Shown: positions 35,207-44,334, counted from the first letter of the stretch. The stretch is 64,000 nt of DNA from Pseudoalteromonas phenolica (GCF_005876835.1 NZ_PPSW01000022.1:62001-126000); one strand, 5' to 3'. Notes: generated from the letters alone by a model not told the origin. Translations and numbers: made by a program.

Positions 35207-35222
35207 TCGTGAAATATCACGA
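35207..35222. promoter_or_regulatory. Dyad in the leader of the sigma-54 activator gene
   Basis: TCGTGAAATATCACGA has perfect 6-bp arms. It ends just before the GAGGA ribosome site and 9 bases before the start codon at 35198, placing it where a bound protein would repress the activator's own expression. Confidence 0.6.
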
Positions 35223-35266
35223 AAACTGTAACATATTGACACCTTATACCATTAGCAAATTCTGAC

Positions 35267-35296
35267 AAATGTGTTTAAAGTCGCTAAAACACATTT
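35267..35296. repeat. Perfect inverted repeat upstream of soxR
   Basis: AAATGTGTTT (35267-35276) and AAACACATTT (35287-35296) are exact reverse complements around a 10-base spacer, ending 14 bases before the soxR start. Unlike the SoxR site of E. coli. Possible operator or leader hairpin. Confidence 0.7.
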
Positions 35297-35309
35297 TTAT
35301 GAGATGATA

Positions 35310-35813
35310 ATGAGCAAACCACTTCAAGACGCTACCTTGTCTGTCGGATATATTGCCAAACGTGCCGGCGTAAAAGTGTCAACCCTACATTTCTATGAAA
35401 CCAAAGGGCTGATCAGAAGTTGGCGAAATCAAGGAAATCAACGTCGATACAAACCCGATGTGCTCAGGCGAATTGCCGTCATCAAAGCAGCACAGCATAT
35501 GGGCGTCACATTACAAGACATCAAAGATACTCTAGATGCGTTACCCGATAATAGAACCCCGACTAAAAAAGATTGGGCAAATTTATCTCAGCGATGGCGT
35601 ACACAGCTTACCAAGCAAATTGAATATTTAGAGCAGATCAGAGAGAAAGTCGACGGCTGTATTGGCTGTGGCTGTTTATCAATGACCCAATGCCCTATGT
35701 ATAACCCAGATGATGTCTGTGGAAAATCGCAATCCGGCGCAGCTTTTTTGCCTTCTACCCCTGATGAACAGGCTAATCATGAAAAAACTGATAAAATAGA
35801 TGAGAATCACTAA
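35310..35813 (+). CDS. soxR: SoxR, redox-sensitive MerR-family activator
   Basis: 167 residues from ATG 35310 (GAG 6 bases upstream; ATGs at 35304 and a GTG-type start at 35271 are less supported). MerR winged helix (SVGYIAKRAGVKVSTLHFYE), dimer helix, and the [2Fe-2S] ligands C117, C120, C122, C128 in DGCIGCGCLSMTQC, spaced exactly as in E. coli SoxR (119/122/124/130). It senses redox-cycling drugs or superoxide by cluster oxidation. No soxS is nearby, as usual outside enterics. Divergent from the sigma-54 activator and 12 bases before a DUF885 gene. Confidence 0.94.
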   Translation: MSKPLQDATLSVGYIAKRAGVKVSTLHFYETKGLIRSWRNQGNQRRYKPDVLRRIAVIKAAQHMGVTLQDIKDTLDALPDNRTPTKKDWANLSQRWRTQLTKQIEYLEQIREKVDGCIGCGCLSMTQCPMYNPDDVCGKSQSGAAFLPSTPDEQANHEKTDKIDENH

Positions 35814-35825
35814 CAAGGAACACAC

Positions 35826-37598
35826 ATGAAAAAAACTGCACTCTCGCTCGCACTTGTCGCAGCGCTTGGACTGACTGCTTGTTCGCAAACAAGCACGCAA
35901 CAAACAAAGAATAACAGCGTTCAAGTACAACAAAATTTCACTAATTTCTCTGAACAGTTTATCCATGATTATTGGAAACAGTTTCCTGAACATTCAGCTT
36001 GGGCTGGCTACGGTAAATACGATGATATTATCAGTATCCCAAATCAAGGTTATCGTGATAGTACCTTAGCTTTTGCTAATGCAAAATTAAACGAACTAGC
36101 AAAGTTCGATTTAGACTCATTGCCAACAGCGCAAAAGACGGATTATTACTTAATTGAAAATGCTTTAAAACGTACCATTTGGCACTCAGAAACATTCAAG
36201 AGCTGGCAGTGGAACCCGTCTAACTACAATGTATCTGGTGGCTTTGCGACAATTCTAAATAGCCGCTTTAAAACTGATGACGAAAAATTTGCTACCGTTT
36301 TAAGACGTCTTCAATACGTGCCTGCATATTACGATGCTGCAAAAGCAAACATTGATAACCCCACTTTAGAATATACCCAGCTTGCTATTGGCCAAAACAG
36401 GGGCGCTTTCAGTGTGCTAAAAGATGAGCTATTAACGCAAGTTGAAGCTTCAAACTTACCTTCAAGTGATAAAACACTATTTGTTAAGCGTTTCAATGCA
36501 GCAAAAGACGCAATCAATGGTTATATCGACTTCCTAACTGAACTTGAAAAGTCGCTTGTAGAAAATGGTAACGCGCGTTCATTCAGAATTGGAGAAAAGC
36601 TCTATGAAGAGAAGTTCGCACTAGATATTCAATCAGGGTATAGCGCAAAAGAGATGTATCACAAAGCAGTTGCAGATAAAGACCGTGTGACAGCTGAGAT
36701 GGTTAAGATCACAGATGAACTATGGCCTAAGTATTTTCCGAACGCTGAACGCCCATCTAAAGACAGAGATGCAGTAGCGAAACTCATTAAACACCTATCT
36801 GTCAAGCATGTTGCTCGTGACGAATTCGTGCCTGAAATTAAGCGTCAAATTCCAGACTTAGAAGCATTCGTCAGAGAAAAAGATCTGATCACGCTAGACC
36901 CTGAAAAGCCATTAGTTGTTCGTGAAACACCAGAGTATATGCGTGGCTTTGCTGGTGCATCTATTAGTGCTCCGGGGCCATACGATAAAAAAGAAAACAC
37001 GTATTACAATGTGACTCCATTAGATAACATGTCTGATGAGCAAGCTGAGTCATATTTACGAGAATATAACCACTGGATTTTACAGATCCTAAATATTCAC
37101 GAGGCGATCCCTGGTCACTATACGCAATTAGTTTACTCAAATGAGTCTCCTTCTTTAATTAAGAGTATTTTTGCTAATGGCGCGATGATCGAAGGTTGGG
37201 CGGTGTACACAGAGCGTATGATGTTAGAGGAAGGCTATGGTGATTTCGAGCCAGAGATGTGGCTTATGTACTACAAATGGAATCTTCGTGTCATCTGTAA
37301 CACTATTCTAGATTATGCTATCCAAGTAAAAGGGATCAGCAAAGAAGAAGGTTTAGATTTATTAATGAACGGCGCATTCCAAGAAAAAACGGAAGCCGAA
37401 GGTAAGTGGCGTCGTGCGACATTAAGCCAAGTCCAGTTGACCAGCTACTACAGCGGTTACAGAGAGATTTATGATTTCAGAGAATCATTAAAAGTCGCTC
37501 AAGGTGATGACTTTAACTTAAAAGCGTTCCATGAGGAGTTTTTAAGCTATGGCAGTACACCAGTAAAATACGTCAAGGCGTTAATGACTGATAAATAA
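35826..37598 (+). CDS. DUF885 family lipoprotein, metallopeptidase-like
   Basis: 590 residues. A lipoprotein signal (ALVAALGLTAC, Cys about 19). The DUF885 domain fills the rest and includes the zinc-binding HEAIPGH motif (H425, E426, H431), EGWAVYTERMMLEEGYGD supplying the third ligand Glu, and QVQLTSYYSGYREI near the end. Related to M32-like peptidases; activity and substrate in this family are poorly known. It lies 12 bases after soxR and so probably shares its transcript, which is an unusual pairing. Confidence 0.88.
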   Translation: MKKTALSLALVAALGLTACSQTSTQQTKNNSVQVQQNFTNFSEQFIHDYWKQFPEHSAWAGYGKYDDIISIPNQGYRDSTLAFANAKLNELAKFDLDSLPTAQKTDYYLIENALKRTIWHSETFKSWQWNPSNYNVSGGFATILNSRFKTDDEKFATVLRRLQYVPAYYDAAKANIDNPTLEYTQLAIGQNRGAFSVLKDELLTQVEASNLPSSDKTLFVKRFNAAKDAINGYIDFLTELEKSLVENGNARSFRIGEKLYEEKFALDIQSGYSAKEMYHKAVADKDRVTAEMVKITDELWPKYFPNAERPSKDRDAVAKLIKHLSVKHVARDEFVPEIKRQIPDLEAFVREKDLITLDPEKPLVVRETPEYMRGFAGASISAPGPYDKKENTYYNVTPLDNMSDEQAESYLREYNHWILQILNIHEAIPGHYTQLVYSNESPSLIKSIFANGAMIEGWAVYTERMMLEEGYGDFEPEMWLMYYKWNLRVICNTILDYAIQVKGISKEEGLDLLMNGAFQEKTEAEGKWRRATLSQVQLTSYYSGYREIYDFRESLKVAQGDDFNLKAFHEEFLSYGSTPVKYVKALMTDK

Positions 37599-37614
37599 CG
37601 CCAAAAGTTAATTG

Positions 37615-37646
37615 AATAAGCCCTTGTTTAAGGGCTTATTATTTTG
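37615..37646. terminator. Terminator between the DUF885 gene and cmoM
   Basis: AATAAGCCCTT-GTTT-AAGGGCTTATT stem of 11 bp followed by ATTTTGG; serves the plus-strand gene and possibly the convergent cmoM. Confidence 0.8.
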
Positions 37647-37659
37647 GTTAAGAGGATCA

Positions 37660-38469
37660 CTAATTAGCTTGAAGTAATAAATGTGTATAACGACCTAGCG
37701 ACGCATAAGGCTCTTGTTGATTATATTTAAGCTCTAACTCAAGCAAGTCATCAAAGTGCGCTTTGCCTTTTTCAAGCTCTCTCAAATAATCATGAAAACA
37801 ACGCACACCCGTTTTACAGAGACGCTCAAAGTTTTCGCTACTTAAAGCATTGTCCACAATTTCAGGTTCTACAGGGTGATTTGGGCTTAAGCCAACTTTT
37901 TGTTTTACATGCAAACCTTGATTTACATAATCAAAGTTTCCATAGACCATATTTGCAAATAAATGCGCATCTTTATTGAAATACATTAAAGACAAATAAC
38001 CCGCATCGCCGACAAGCTTTGACAAAACTGTAATCGCCTCAACTTGGTCAACTAACCATTCGAGCACAGCATGACATAGTACAAAATCGAAAGTACCTAA
38101 CTCTAATTCAGGCAAAGCCTGTAATTGTGCGTGAATAAATTCGAATTGACCACTTAAACCAGCTTGATCCACGTGCTCTTTGGCAAGTTGTAGCATATCT
38201 TCCGATATATCCACCAGCGTGATGTGATGACCTAAACTAGCCAAATAAATCGCTAACTGCCCTTGCCCACCGCCGATATCTATTATTCGTTTTGGTGCAT
38301 TCGCATTATCTAGCCATGGAATATGCTGAGAAAAATCACGCTTTAAAACGGCTTCTCGTATTTTGCCTTTGGGTGTACCGTATATATTTTTCTTAAATTT
38401 TTGCGAGATAGCATTAAAACTTCTATCTCGCGCTAATTTATCTTTATAGCTTTTGCCTTTCTTGCTCAT
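37660..38469 (-). CDS. cmoM: CmoM-like tRNA 5-carboxymethoxyuridine methyltransferase
   Basis: 269 residues. SAM-binding fold (IIDIGGGQGQLAIYLASLGH) and segments shared with E. coli CmoM/SmtA: KKNIYGTPKGKIREAVL, FHDYLRE preceded by KTGVRC, VLCHAVLEW, and EPYASLGRYTHLL. CmoM methylates cmo5U34 to mcmo5U34 in tRNA. An N-terminal basic extension (MSKKGKSYKDKLARDRS) is longer than in E. coli. Starts 9 bases after the nif3-like gene and is likely in its operon. Confidence 0.9.
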   Translation of the reverse strand: MSKKGKSYKDKLARDRSFNAISQKFKKNIYGTPKGKIREAVLKRDFSQHIPWLDNANAPKRIIDIGGGQGQLAIYLASLGHHITLVDISEDMLQLAKEHVDQAGLSGQFEFIHAQLQALPELELGTFDFVLCHAVLEWLVDQVEAITVLSKLVGDAGYLSLMYFNKDAHLFANMVYGNFDYVNQGLHVKQKVGLSPNHPVEPEIVDNALSSENFERLCKTGVRCFHDYLRELEKGKAHFDDLLELELKYNQQEPYASLGRYTHLLLQAN

Positions 38470-38478
38470 ATTCAGTGG

Positions 38479-39234
38479 TTAAACCGGGTTATTGATATCT
38501 ATAAATTCGACATCTAAATCATAAGTTTTAGCAAGGTACTCACCTAAAGCTTTGGCACCATAACGTTCAGTAGCATGATGGCCTGCTGCTATAAAGTGGA
38601 TATTTTGTTCATTAGAACTATGGATTGTCTGCTCTGAAGCTTCACCTGTTAAATAGGCATCAATGCCTTGGCTTGCGGCCATATCAATAAAACTTTGGCC
38701 TCCACCTGTACACCAAGCAATGCTTTTAATTTGGTGGTCGCCCGCTTGATTTACTAATGGTTTTCTATCAAGTTTCTGTTCTACCAATTGCGAAAATGTC
38801 TCTAAGCTCATTGGTGTCTTGAGTTTGCCTTTCACTGCCACACAGTTTTTATTCCAAGGCTCCAGAGGCCTTTCGTAAGTTATATCGAGTAACTCAGCCA
38901 ATTGCGCATTGTTGCCAAGTTCTGGGTGAACATCTAGAGGTAAATGATAAGCAAGTAAATTGATGTTGTTTTCTAATAACGCTTTAATACGTCTTTGCTT
39001 CATGCCTGTAATAGTTTGATCCTCACCTTTCCAGAAGAATCCATGATGAACCAGAATTGTATCTGCACCAGCTTCTACGGCAGCATCGATCAGCGCCTGA
39101 CTTGCAGTAACACCCGTCACAATTTTTTTAACTTCTTCAGCCCCTTCAACTTGTAAACCATTCGGGCAATAGTCACTAATAGAAAATGGTTTTAATAGTT
39201 CAGTTAATTGATTAACAAGTTTTGTTCTTTTCAT
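38479..39234 (-). CDS. Nif3-like dinuclear metal centre protein (YbgI)
   Basis: 251 residues. NIF3 family marks: SDYCPNGLQVEG, DTILVHHGFFW (metal-binding HH), LAYHLPLDVHPELGNNAQLA, GGGQSFIDMAASQGIDAYLTGE and IAAGHHATERYG. It forms a hexameric toroid with a dinuclear metal site; often annotated GTP cyclohydrolase I type 2, though the function in gammaproteobacteria is unsettled. Probably cotranscribed with cmoM. Confidence 0.93.
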   Translation of the reverse strand: MKRTKLVNQLTELLKPFSISDYCPNGLQVEGAEEVKKIVTGVTASQALIDAAVEAGADTILVHHGFFWKGEDQTITGMKQRRIKALLENNINLLAYHLPLDVHPELGNNAQLAELLDITYERPLEPWNKNCVAVKGKLKTPMSLETFSQLVEQKLDRKPLVNQAGDHQIKSIAWCTGGGQSFIDMAASQGIDAYLTGEASEQTIHSSNEQNIHFIAAGHHATERYGAKALGEYLAKTYDLDVEFIDINNPV

Positions 39235-39314
39235 TTGATTTCTCGGCCCTTTAAATTTAGGGCGTATTTTAACAGCTTAGTCATGATGATAAAGCACAAC
39301 AATAAACGAGTGCT

Positions 39315-39686
39315 TTAGATCTTTGAAAAGGTTTGAAGAAAGAAATAAAAGAGTAAAAGTATGTTTTGAATTACAAATGTAATAAAGAGCTTACCGTTGA
39401 ACTGCCATTTTATAGTCTTATGACGTATTAACTCTTGCATCAATAAAGTTGAAAGGTTGAACGATAGCAGCGCCGTGACACTTAAACTTAACTCACTGAT
39501 CCTTTGCCCATCCATTTTTGCCCGCTTTTTATCAAGTAAGAATAAAAAACAAAAGATCGAATTAGTTATGAGTAAATAGGTTAAAACAAGCAGTAAAAGT
39601 TTGTCATTAGTGGCGATAAAAATCGTGACTAAAAAGAGGGTTAGTATAAGCAGGGAGTGGTTCACACTTCGAAAAAATAAGTTCAA
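39315..39686 (-). CDS. DUF1294 family small membrane protein
   Basis: 123 residues from a TTG (39686); no ATG is available near the start. Four hydrophobic helices and the DUF1294 pattern: a conserved LLDKKRAKMDGQRISE loop followed by a RHKTIKWQF segment. Function unknown. Begins 24 bases after the LOV-kinase stop and is likely the third gene of that operon, although it may instead have its own promoter. Confidence 0.72.
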   Translation of the reverse strand: MNLFFRSVNHSLLILTLFLVTIFIATNDKLLLLVLTYLLITNSIFCFLFLLDKKRAKMDGQRISELSLSVTALLSFNLSTLLMQELIRHKTIKWQFNGKLFITFVIQNILLLFYFFLQTFSKI

Positions 39687-39710
39687 GCTTTGTTAATCTC
39701 ATGATTCTAT

Positions 39711-42700
39711 TTATTTGTAAGGTAGCCATTGTAACAAACGTTCAAATAAAACCTCGGGTTTTATTGGCTTTGAAATATAATCATCCATACCGGCTTCTAG
39801 ACATTTATCTTTATCACCAACCATCGCATTTGCCGTCATCGCAATGATCGGAATATCTTTATAAAGCTCCCCTGCTTTTCCATTTCTAACGGCTTGTGAA
39901 GCTTCATACCCATCCATTTCTGGCATTTGGCAATCCATAAGAATGGCTGTGTATTTAGTCTCTCTTGTTGTATTTAATAAGTTTTGAATGACTTCTTCAC
40001 CATTTGCCGCTATATCGATATGCGTTAAGTTAAGCTTTGCCAACATACTTTGTGCAACAATCTGATTAACCCGATTATCTTCTGCTAAAAGAATACGGAT
40101 CCCCTCTCCCCAGCATATCTCTTCAGGTTTTAAAGCTGATTGAGCTTTTAGCGACTTTATGTAATGAGTCGTCACTAAAGGTTTAGCGCCTTTGAGAGCT
40201 TCTCCATCTTCTGCAACGATAGAAAGTGCTGCAAATAAATCGAATGTTGTCGCAGGCTTCGGAAAATATCCATCAAACCCCAAGTTAGCAAAAAACTTCG
40301 CATCGCCTTTATGACACATCGATGTCATCATAATTAACTTCATGGCTTTTAAATGTTCGTTTGCTTTTATATGTTCCCCCAATTGAGCCCCATCCATGAC
40401 TGGCATTTGCATATCCAAAAATGCGATATCGAAGCAGTTATAGTGTTTTGCAAAGTAAGCTTCACTGATGGTTAAGGCTTCTATTCCTGAACGCGCCTCT
40501 GTTACAGTAGCGCCCCAATGTTCAAGCTGTGCCCTGAGTACTTCACGATTAGTTTTGTTATCATCTACTAGTAAAATATTAAGGTGCTTCATTTCAACAT
40601 CTGGAATAACATGAAATGACGCATTACTCTTTCCTAATAGAATCGAAAAACTAAAACAAGACCCTTTATCAGCCTGACTGGAAACAGAGACTTCACCACC
40701 CATCAGTTCACAAAGTTTTTTTACAATTGCTAGGCCAAGTCCTGTACCACCATATTTTCTGGTTGTTGAAGCATCAACCTGACTGAATGATTGAAACAAT
40801 TTTGCCTGCTGCTCAGGTGATATTCCAATGCCTGTATCTTTGATATTACAATTTAACTGCCAATTATGTGTATCATATTTAATCAATGAAGCTTCTATGA
40901 GTACTTCACCATCTGAAGTGAACTTAATGGCATTACCAACCAAATTGCTTAAGATTTGCCTCAACCTACCAGGATCACCAACTACAACGGCTTCATCTAT
41001 GTTTGTTACATCTAAAATAAGTTCTATGCTTTTGTTGTGTGCTTGTATAACGGCTGACTCCGCAAAATCACCGAGCAACCCTCGTAAATCAAACTCTAGG
41101 TGTTCTAATTCCAACTTGCCAGCATCAACTTTTGAGAAGTCTAAGATGTCGTTAATTAAAGTCAGAAGCGAGTTAGCACTGCTCATTGCAACGTTGATTC
41201 TATGTTGCTGTTCTGCATTTAAGTCACTATTAAGCAGTAAATTAAGCATGCCTAATACTCCATTCATTGGGGTACGTATTTCATGACTCATTGAGGCCAA
41301 AAACTCGCTTTTGGCAATGCTGGCTTGCTCCGCCATCATTTTGGCTTCTTTTAATGCTTTTTCTGAAGCAACTCTATCTGTGATATCTTGTTGAATACCC
41401 ACATAAGCGGTGAGCTCTCCCGCTTCATTATGTACAGGAAAAAGCTGTAAACTATTCCAAAATTGTTGACCATTTTTTTTGTAATTTAAGAGGTCAACCT
41501 TCACTATGCCATGATTTTTTAAAGCCTTCCTGATCTTATCAATTGTTAGTTGAGATGTTTGCTCTCCTTGTAAGAAACGACAACTTTCTCCTAGGATCTC
41601 TTCTCCATAACCTGTTATGTTAGTAAAAGCTTGGTTTATGTATATGAGAGGTAGTTCTGGATCAGATACTGAGCTAATTGTTACTCCGAGGTTACTAGCA
41701 TCAATAGAAAGGGCTAATAAATCATTTTCTTCTTTCGCTTTTTTCAACGCTTGTTGCGCTTGTATTTGCTCTGTGACATCTGTCATTGACCCTGCCATCC
41801 TGATGGCTTTGTTAGTACTGTCAAATAGTGCATCGCCCTTCACTCTGTAAACTCTAAACTCCCCTTTTTTGGTCATGAATCTGTGTTGCACATCATAAAT
41901 TGCTTTTTGCTGAAGGTGCGCTTTTAAGCTGCTTTTTACATATTCACGGTCTTCAATATGGACCATTCTTTCTAAGACCGTATAGTCCTCGGGAAAATCA
42001 TCATTAGATGCATAACCGAGTAACTCTCTGAAACGCACAGAACAAAATACCTTTCCTGTTTTTATATCCCAGTCCCAAATGCCATCTAAACTCCCATTAA
42101 TTGCAAGGTTTAACCTTTCTTCACTCAACTTTGTTGCTTGTTGAGACAACTCAAGCTTTCTATAGGGATTTAAAAGTAGTTTCTGACCAACTAAGAATAA
42201 AAATAAAGAAGATAAAAACAGACTCACAAAAATTGCACTGGCGATACTTATAATGACTTGCTTCACTTGTTTTTCTACTAAAGTAGAGTCAACTAAGTAA
42301 TTCAGCATCAAGCCGGAACTGTGAAGGTCAGATTTTAGCACTGAGTCGTACTGATTATTTGTACTTAAATTTGAATAATTTAACCAAGGGCCTGATAGTT
42401 TAACGCCATGTGTATTTGACTCTAGAACTTCAGATAATAAAACATCAATGGGGGTTTCAAACTTGACAATCAGCGCCCCTTCAGTGAACCCGTTATAATT
42501 TATTGGTACTGCCAACTTGAAATATGCTTGCCCTTGGTTTTGATCAAGCAATACAGCGTGTGAAAGCTCACCATTAAGTAAATCTTCAAGCCAATCACTT
42601 GGAGTTTCTTTCAATGCCTGCTCTTCACTATTTTTATACACATAATCGCCTAGGACATTAAAAACCCAAAGTTGCTCTTTTATCCCTAGAATTTTAAACT

Positions 42701-43004
42701 CAGACAAATAATCATTTAAAGACGCTTCTGATACACCTGATCCCATAACGCCATTAATGATAATAGGTTGACTTGATAGATCTTTAAGCAACAAAATTCT
42801 AGTTTCTAAAAAGTTTTCTACATATTTTGCACTGAGCTTCGCTTCTGTTTCAGATGCTTGTTGCTTGTAGCCATTTAATACTGAAGATGCTTCTCTTCCT
42901 ACTAGCATCACGCTTATAAATACCGATAACAAAAGACTCATTACAACAAAGACAATGAAAGCTTTGTTGGCATCAAGCTGCATTTTTAAGAACTGTGACT
43001 TCAC
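39711..43004 (-). CDS. Hybrid histidine kinase with a LOV-type PAS domain and two receivers
   Basis: 1097 residues from a GTG (AAAGG 7 bases before it, overlapping the previous stop). TM1 (about 14-35), periplasmic sensor (36-245), TM2 (248-272), a PAS domain (300-415), a second PAS (430-545) with the LOV signature GESCRFLQG (Cys475) and LNYKKNGQQFWNSLQLFPV (flavin-contacting Asn), HisKA with His574 (SMSHEIRTPM), HATPase (GTGLGLAIV), receiver 1 (805-925) and receiver 2 (960-1085; DCQMPEMDG). No HPt, so a separate HPt protein would be needed. The LOV domain predicts FMN-based blue-light sensing combined with a periplasmic input. Coupled to the solute-binding gene upstream. Confidence 0.93.
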   Translation of the reverse strand: MKSQFLKMQLDANKAFIVFVVMSLLLSVFISVMLVGREASSVLNGYKQQASETEAKLSAKYVENFLETRILLLKDLSSQPIIINGVMGSGVSEASLNDYLSEFKILGIKEQLWVFNVLGDYVYKNSEEQALKETPSDWLEDLLNGELSHAVLLDQNQGQAYFKLAVPINYNGFTEGALIVKFETPIDVLLSEVLESNTHGVKLSGPWLNYSNLSTNNQYDSVLKSDLHSSGLMLNYLVDSTLVEKQVKQVIISIASAIFVSLFLSSLFLFLVGQKLLLNPYRKLELSQQATKLSEERLNLAINGSLDGIWDWDIKTGKVFCSVRFRELLGYASNDDFPEDYTVLERMVHIEDREYVKSSLKAHLQQKAIYDVQHRFMTKKGEFRVYRVKGDALFDSTNKAIRMAGSMTDVTEQIQAQQALKKAKEENDLLALSIDASNLGVTISSVSDPELPLIYINQAFTNITGYGEEILGESCRFLQGEQTSQLTIDKIRKALKNHGIVKVDLLNYKKNGQQFWNSLQLFPVHNEAGELTAYVGIQQDITDRVASEKALKEAKMMAEQASIAKSEFLASMSHEIRTPMNGVLGMLNLLLNSDLNAEQQHRINVAMSSANSLLTLINDILDFSKVDAGKLELEHLEFDLRGLLGDFAESAVIQAHNKSIELILDVTNIDEAVVVGDPGRLRQILSNLVGNAIKFTSDGEVLIEASLIKYDTHNWQLNCNIKDTGIGISPEQQAKLFQSFSQVDASTTRKYGGTGLGLAIVKKLCELMGGEVSVSSQADKGSCFSFSILLGKSNASFHVIPDVEMKHLNILLVDDNKTNREVLRAQLEHWGATVTEARSGIEALTISEAYFAKHYNCFDIAFLDMQMPVMDGAQLGEHIKANEHLKAMKLIMMTSMCHKGDAKFFANLGFDGYFPKPATTFDLFAALSIVAEDGEALKGAKPLVTTHYIKSLKAQSALKPEEICWGEGIRILLAEDNRVNQIVAQSMLAKLNLTHIDIAANGEEVIQNLLNTTRETKYTAILMDCQMPEMDGYEASQAVRNGKAGELYKDIPIIAMTANAMVGDKDKCLEAGMDDYISKPIKPEVLFERLLQWLPYK

Positions 43005-43007
43005 GCA

Positions 43008-44216
43008 CTAGCCTTTATTCTTTATGATAGAAATTGAGCCATTATCTTTGTATTTGGCCATACAAAGGTCTTCCAAACCTAAAGCCTCATGCGAATCTTC
43101 ACCCTTATTTGAGAATGGTCTTGAATAAACCTTTATCAAGCCATCTACAGTTGAGTTGAGATTCTCGAGCGAATGTCTTAACGACTCTCTTGTACTGGCT
43201 ATATTTTTTGTCGCTTCAATTTGTGTCATGGCCTGAACAAACAGTAATCCCAAATCATAGCCATGCACAAAACCAGCTGGAGCTTGTAACGTTTTAATGT
43301 CAAAATCATTTTTAAATAGCCTCGTCGCAGACATAATGGCTTTTTTGACACTATCTGAATGAGGTAGATCTTCAAAAGAGAAGCAAGACTGAATAAAATT
43401 GAGTTCAATCCCTTGAGACAAATATTGCTTAGTATTATTGAAGAAATTACCTCCAGTAATCCCCCAGTGACTGATTATAGGTTTTTGCAAAGTCTTATCT
43501 ATTTCTGCCATCGCTTGAGTGAAGTATTTACCTTCAATGGCATTACCTACAAAGACAATACAATCAGATCCTGATTTTATAATTTCTCTCAATATTAGCT
43601 TTGATTTTTTTAGTCTCGTATTCCAATTAAACCATGTTACTTCAGCTTTATTTTTACCAAGCGCATCTTGCATGGTTCGTTCGTTTGATTTGCCCCATGG
43701 CGTGTTTTCAAGGAGCAAATGAGGCTGCTCACAAGAACGTGCTTCTTTTGCAAATTGGATTATTCGGTATCCTGCTTTAGTGTCGTCAACTGACAATCTA
43801 AAAACCCAGTTTGTTCCATGCTCATAGCGAGTAATTGGACCACCTGCGGCCCAAGGCACCAATAATAAGATCTCTTCTTTGTTTATGAAGGTTCTATTTT
43901 TTATATACGGAGGAGAATGAAGGCCGCCTAATATGAACAATGCTTTAGGGTCTTTGAGAAACTTCTTCATATGTAACAAGCTACGATTGCTATTACCTCG
44001 ATGATCCATTTCTAAAAAATTAAATTCGACGTTTTCTAGCCTACTTTTTTCAGATTCTAACGCAGACATAAATCCCATTTTAATTGCATTTGCGGATGCA
44101 AAATGGTTTGAGTAATCTGAATCATGATAAATATTGAATTGGTGACCTAATTGCGCCCAATTTGATGAACTATAGGCAAAAAAACAAATGATAAAGCAAT
44201 ATTGGATGGCCTTCAT
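43008..44216 (-). CDS. Periplasmic branched-chain-amino-acid-type binding protein
   Basis: 402 residues with a signal peptide (about 1-21, ends SNWAQ). Type I periplasmic-binding fold of the Leu/Ile/Val family (Peripla_BP_6): KMGFMSALESEKSR, LGGLHSPP, VPWAAGGPI, FRLSVDDTKAGYRIIQFAKE, and a second lobe with SDCIVFVGNAIEGKYF. No ABC permease or ATPase genes follow; instead, 3 bases after its stop, a membrane histidine kinase begins. The likely role is a ligand-binding partner that signals to the kinase's periplasmic domain, as LuxP does to LuxQ. Ligand unknown. Confidence 0.85.
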   Translation of the reverse strand: MKAIQYCFIICFFAYSSSNWAQLGHQFNIYHDSDYSNHFASANAIKMGFMSALESEKSRLENVEFNFLEMDHRGNSNRSLLHMKKFLKDPKALFILGGLHSPPYIKNRTFINKEEILLLVPWAAGGPITRYEHGTNWVFRLSVDDTKAGYRIIQFAKEARSCEQPHLLLENTPWGKSNERTMQDALGKNKAEVTWFNWNTRLKKSKLILREIIKSGSDCIVFVGNAIEGKYFTQAMAEIDKTLQKPIISHWGITGGNFFNNTKQYLSQGIELNFIQSCFSFEDLPHSDSVKKAIMSATRLFKNDFDIKTLQAPAGFVHGYDLGLLFVQAMTQIEATKNIASTRESLRHSLENLNSTVDGLIKVYSRPFSNKGEDSHEALGLEDLCMAKYKDNGSISIIKNKG

Positions 44217-44308
44217 AATTTCATCTGGTTGATTTTGTTTTTTTAACCTTAGTCCAAAAAATCAACTTTGTAGAAATTTAAGAAAGTATATTGATTAGAT
44301 AAAACTTA

Positions 44309-44333
44309 ATAAAAAAGGCCATATTTGGCCTTT
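44309..44333 (-). terminator. Terminator of pssA
   Basis: AAAGGCC / GGCCTTT stem (44314-44320 with 44327-44333); the plus-strand A run before it gives the minus-strand T run. It directly abuts the pssA stop. Confidence 0.85.
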
Positions 44334-44334
44334 C

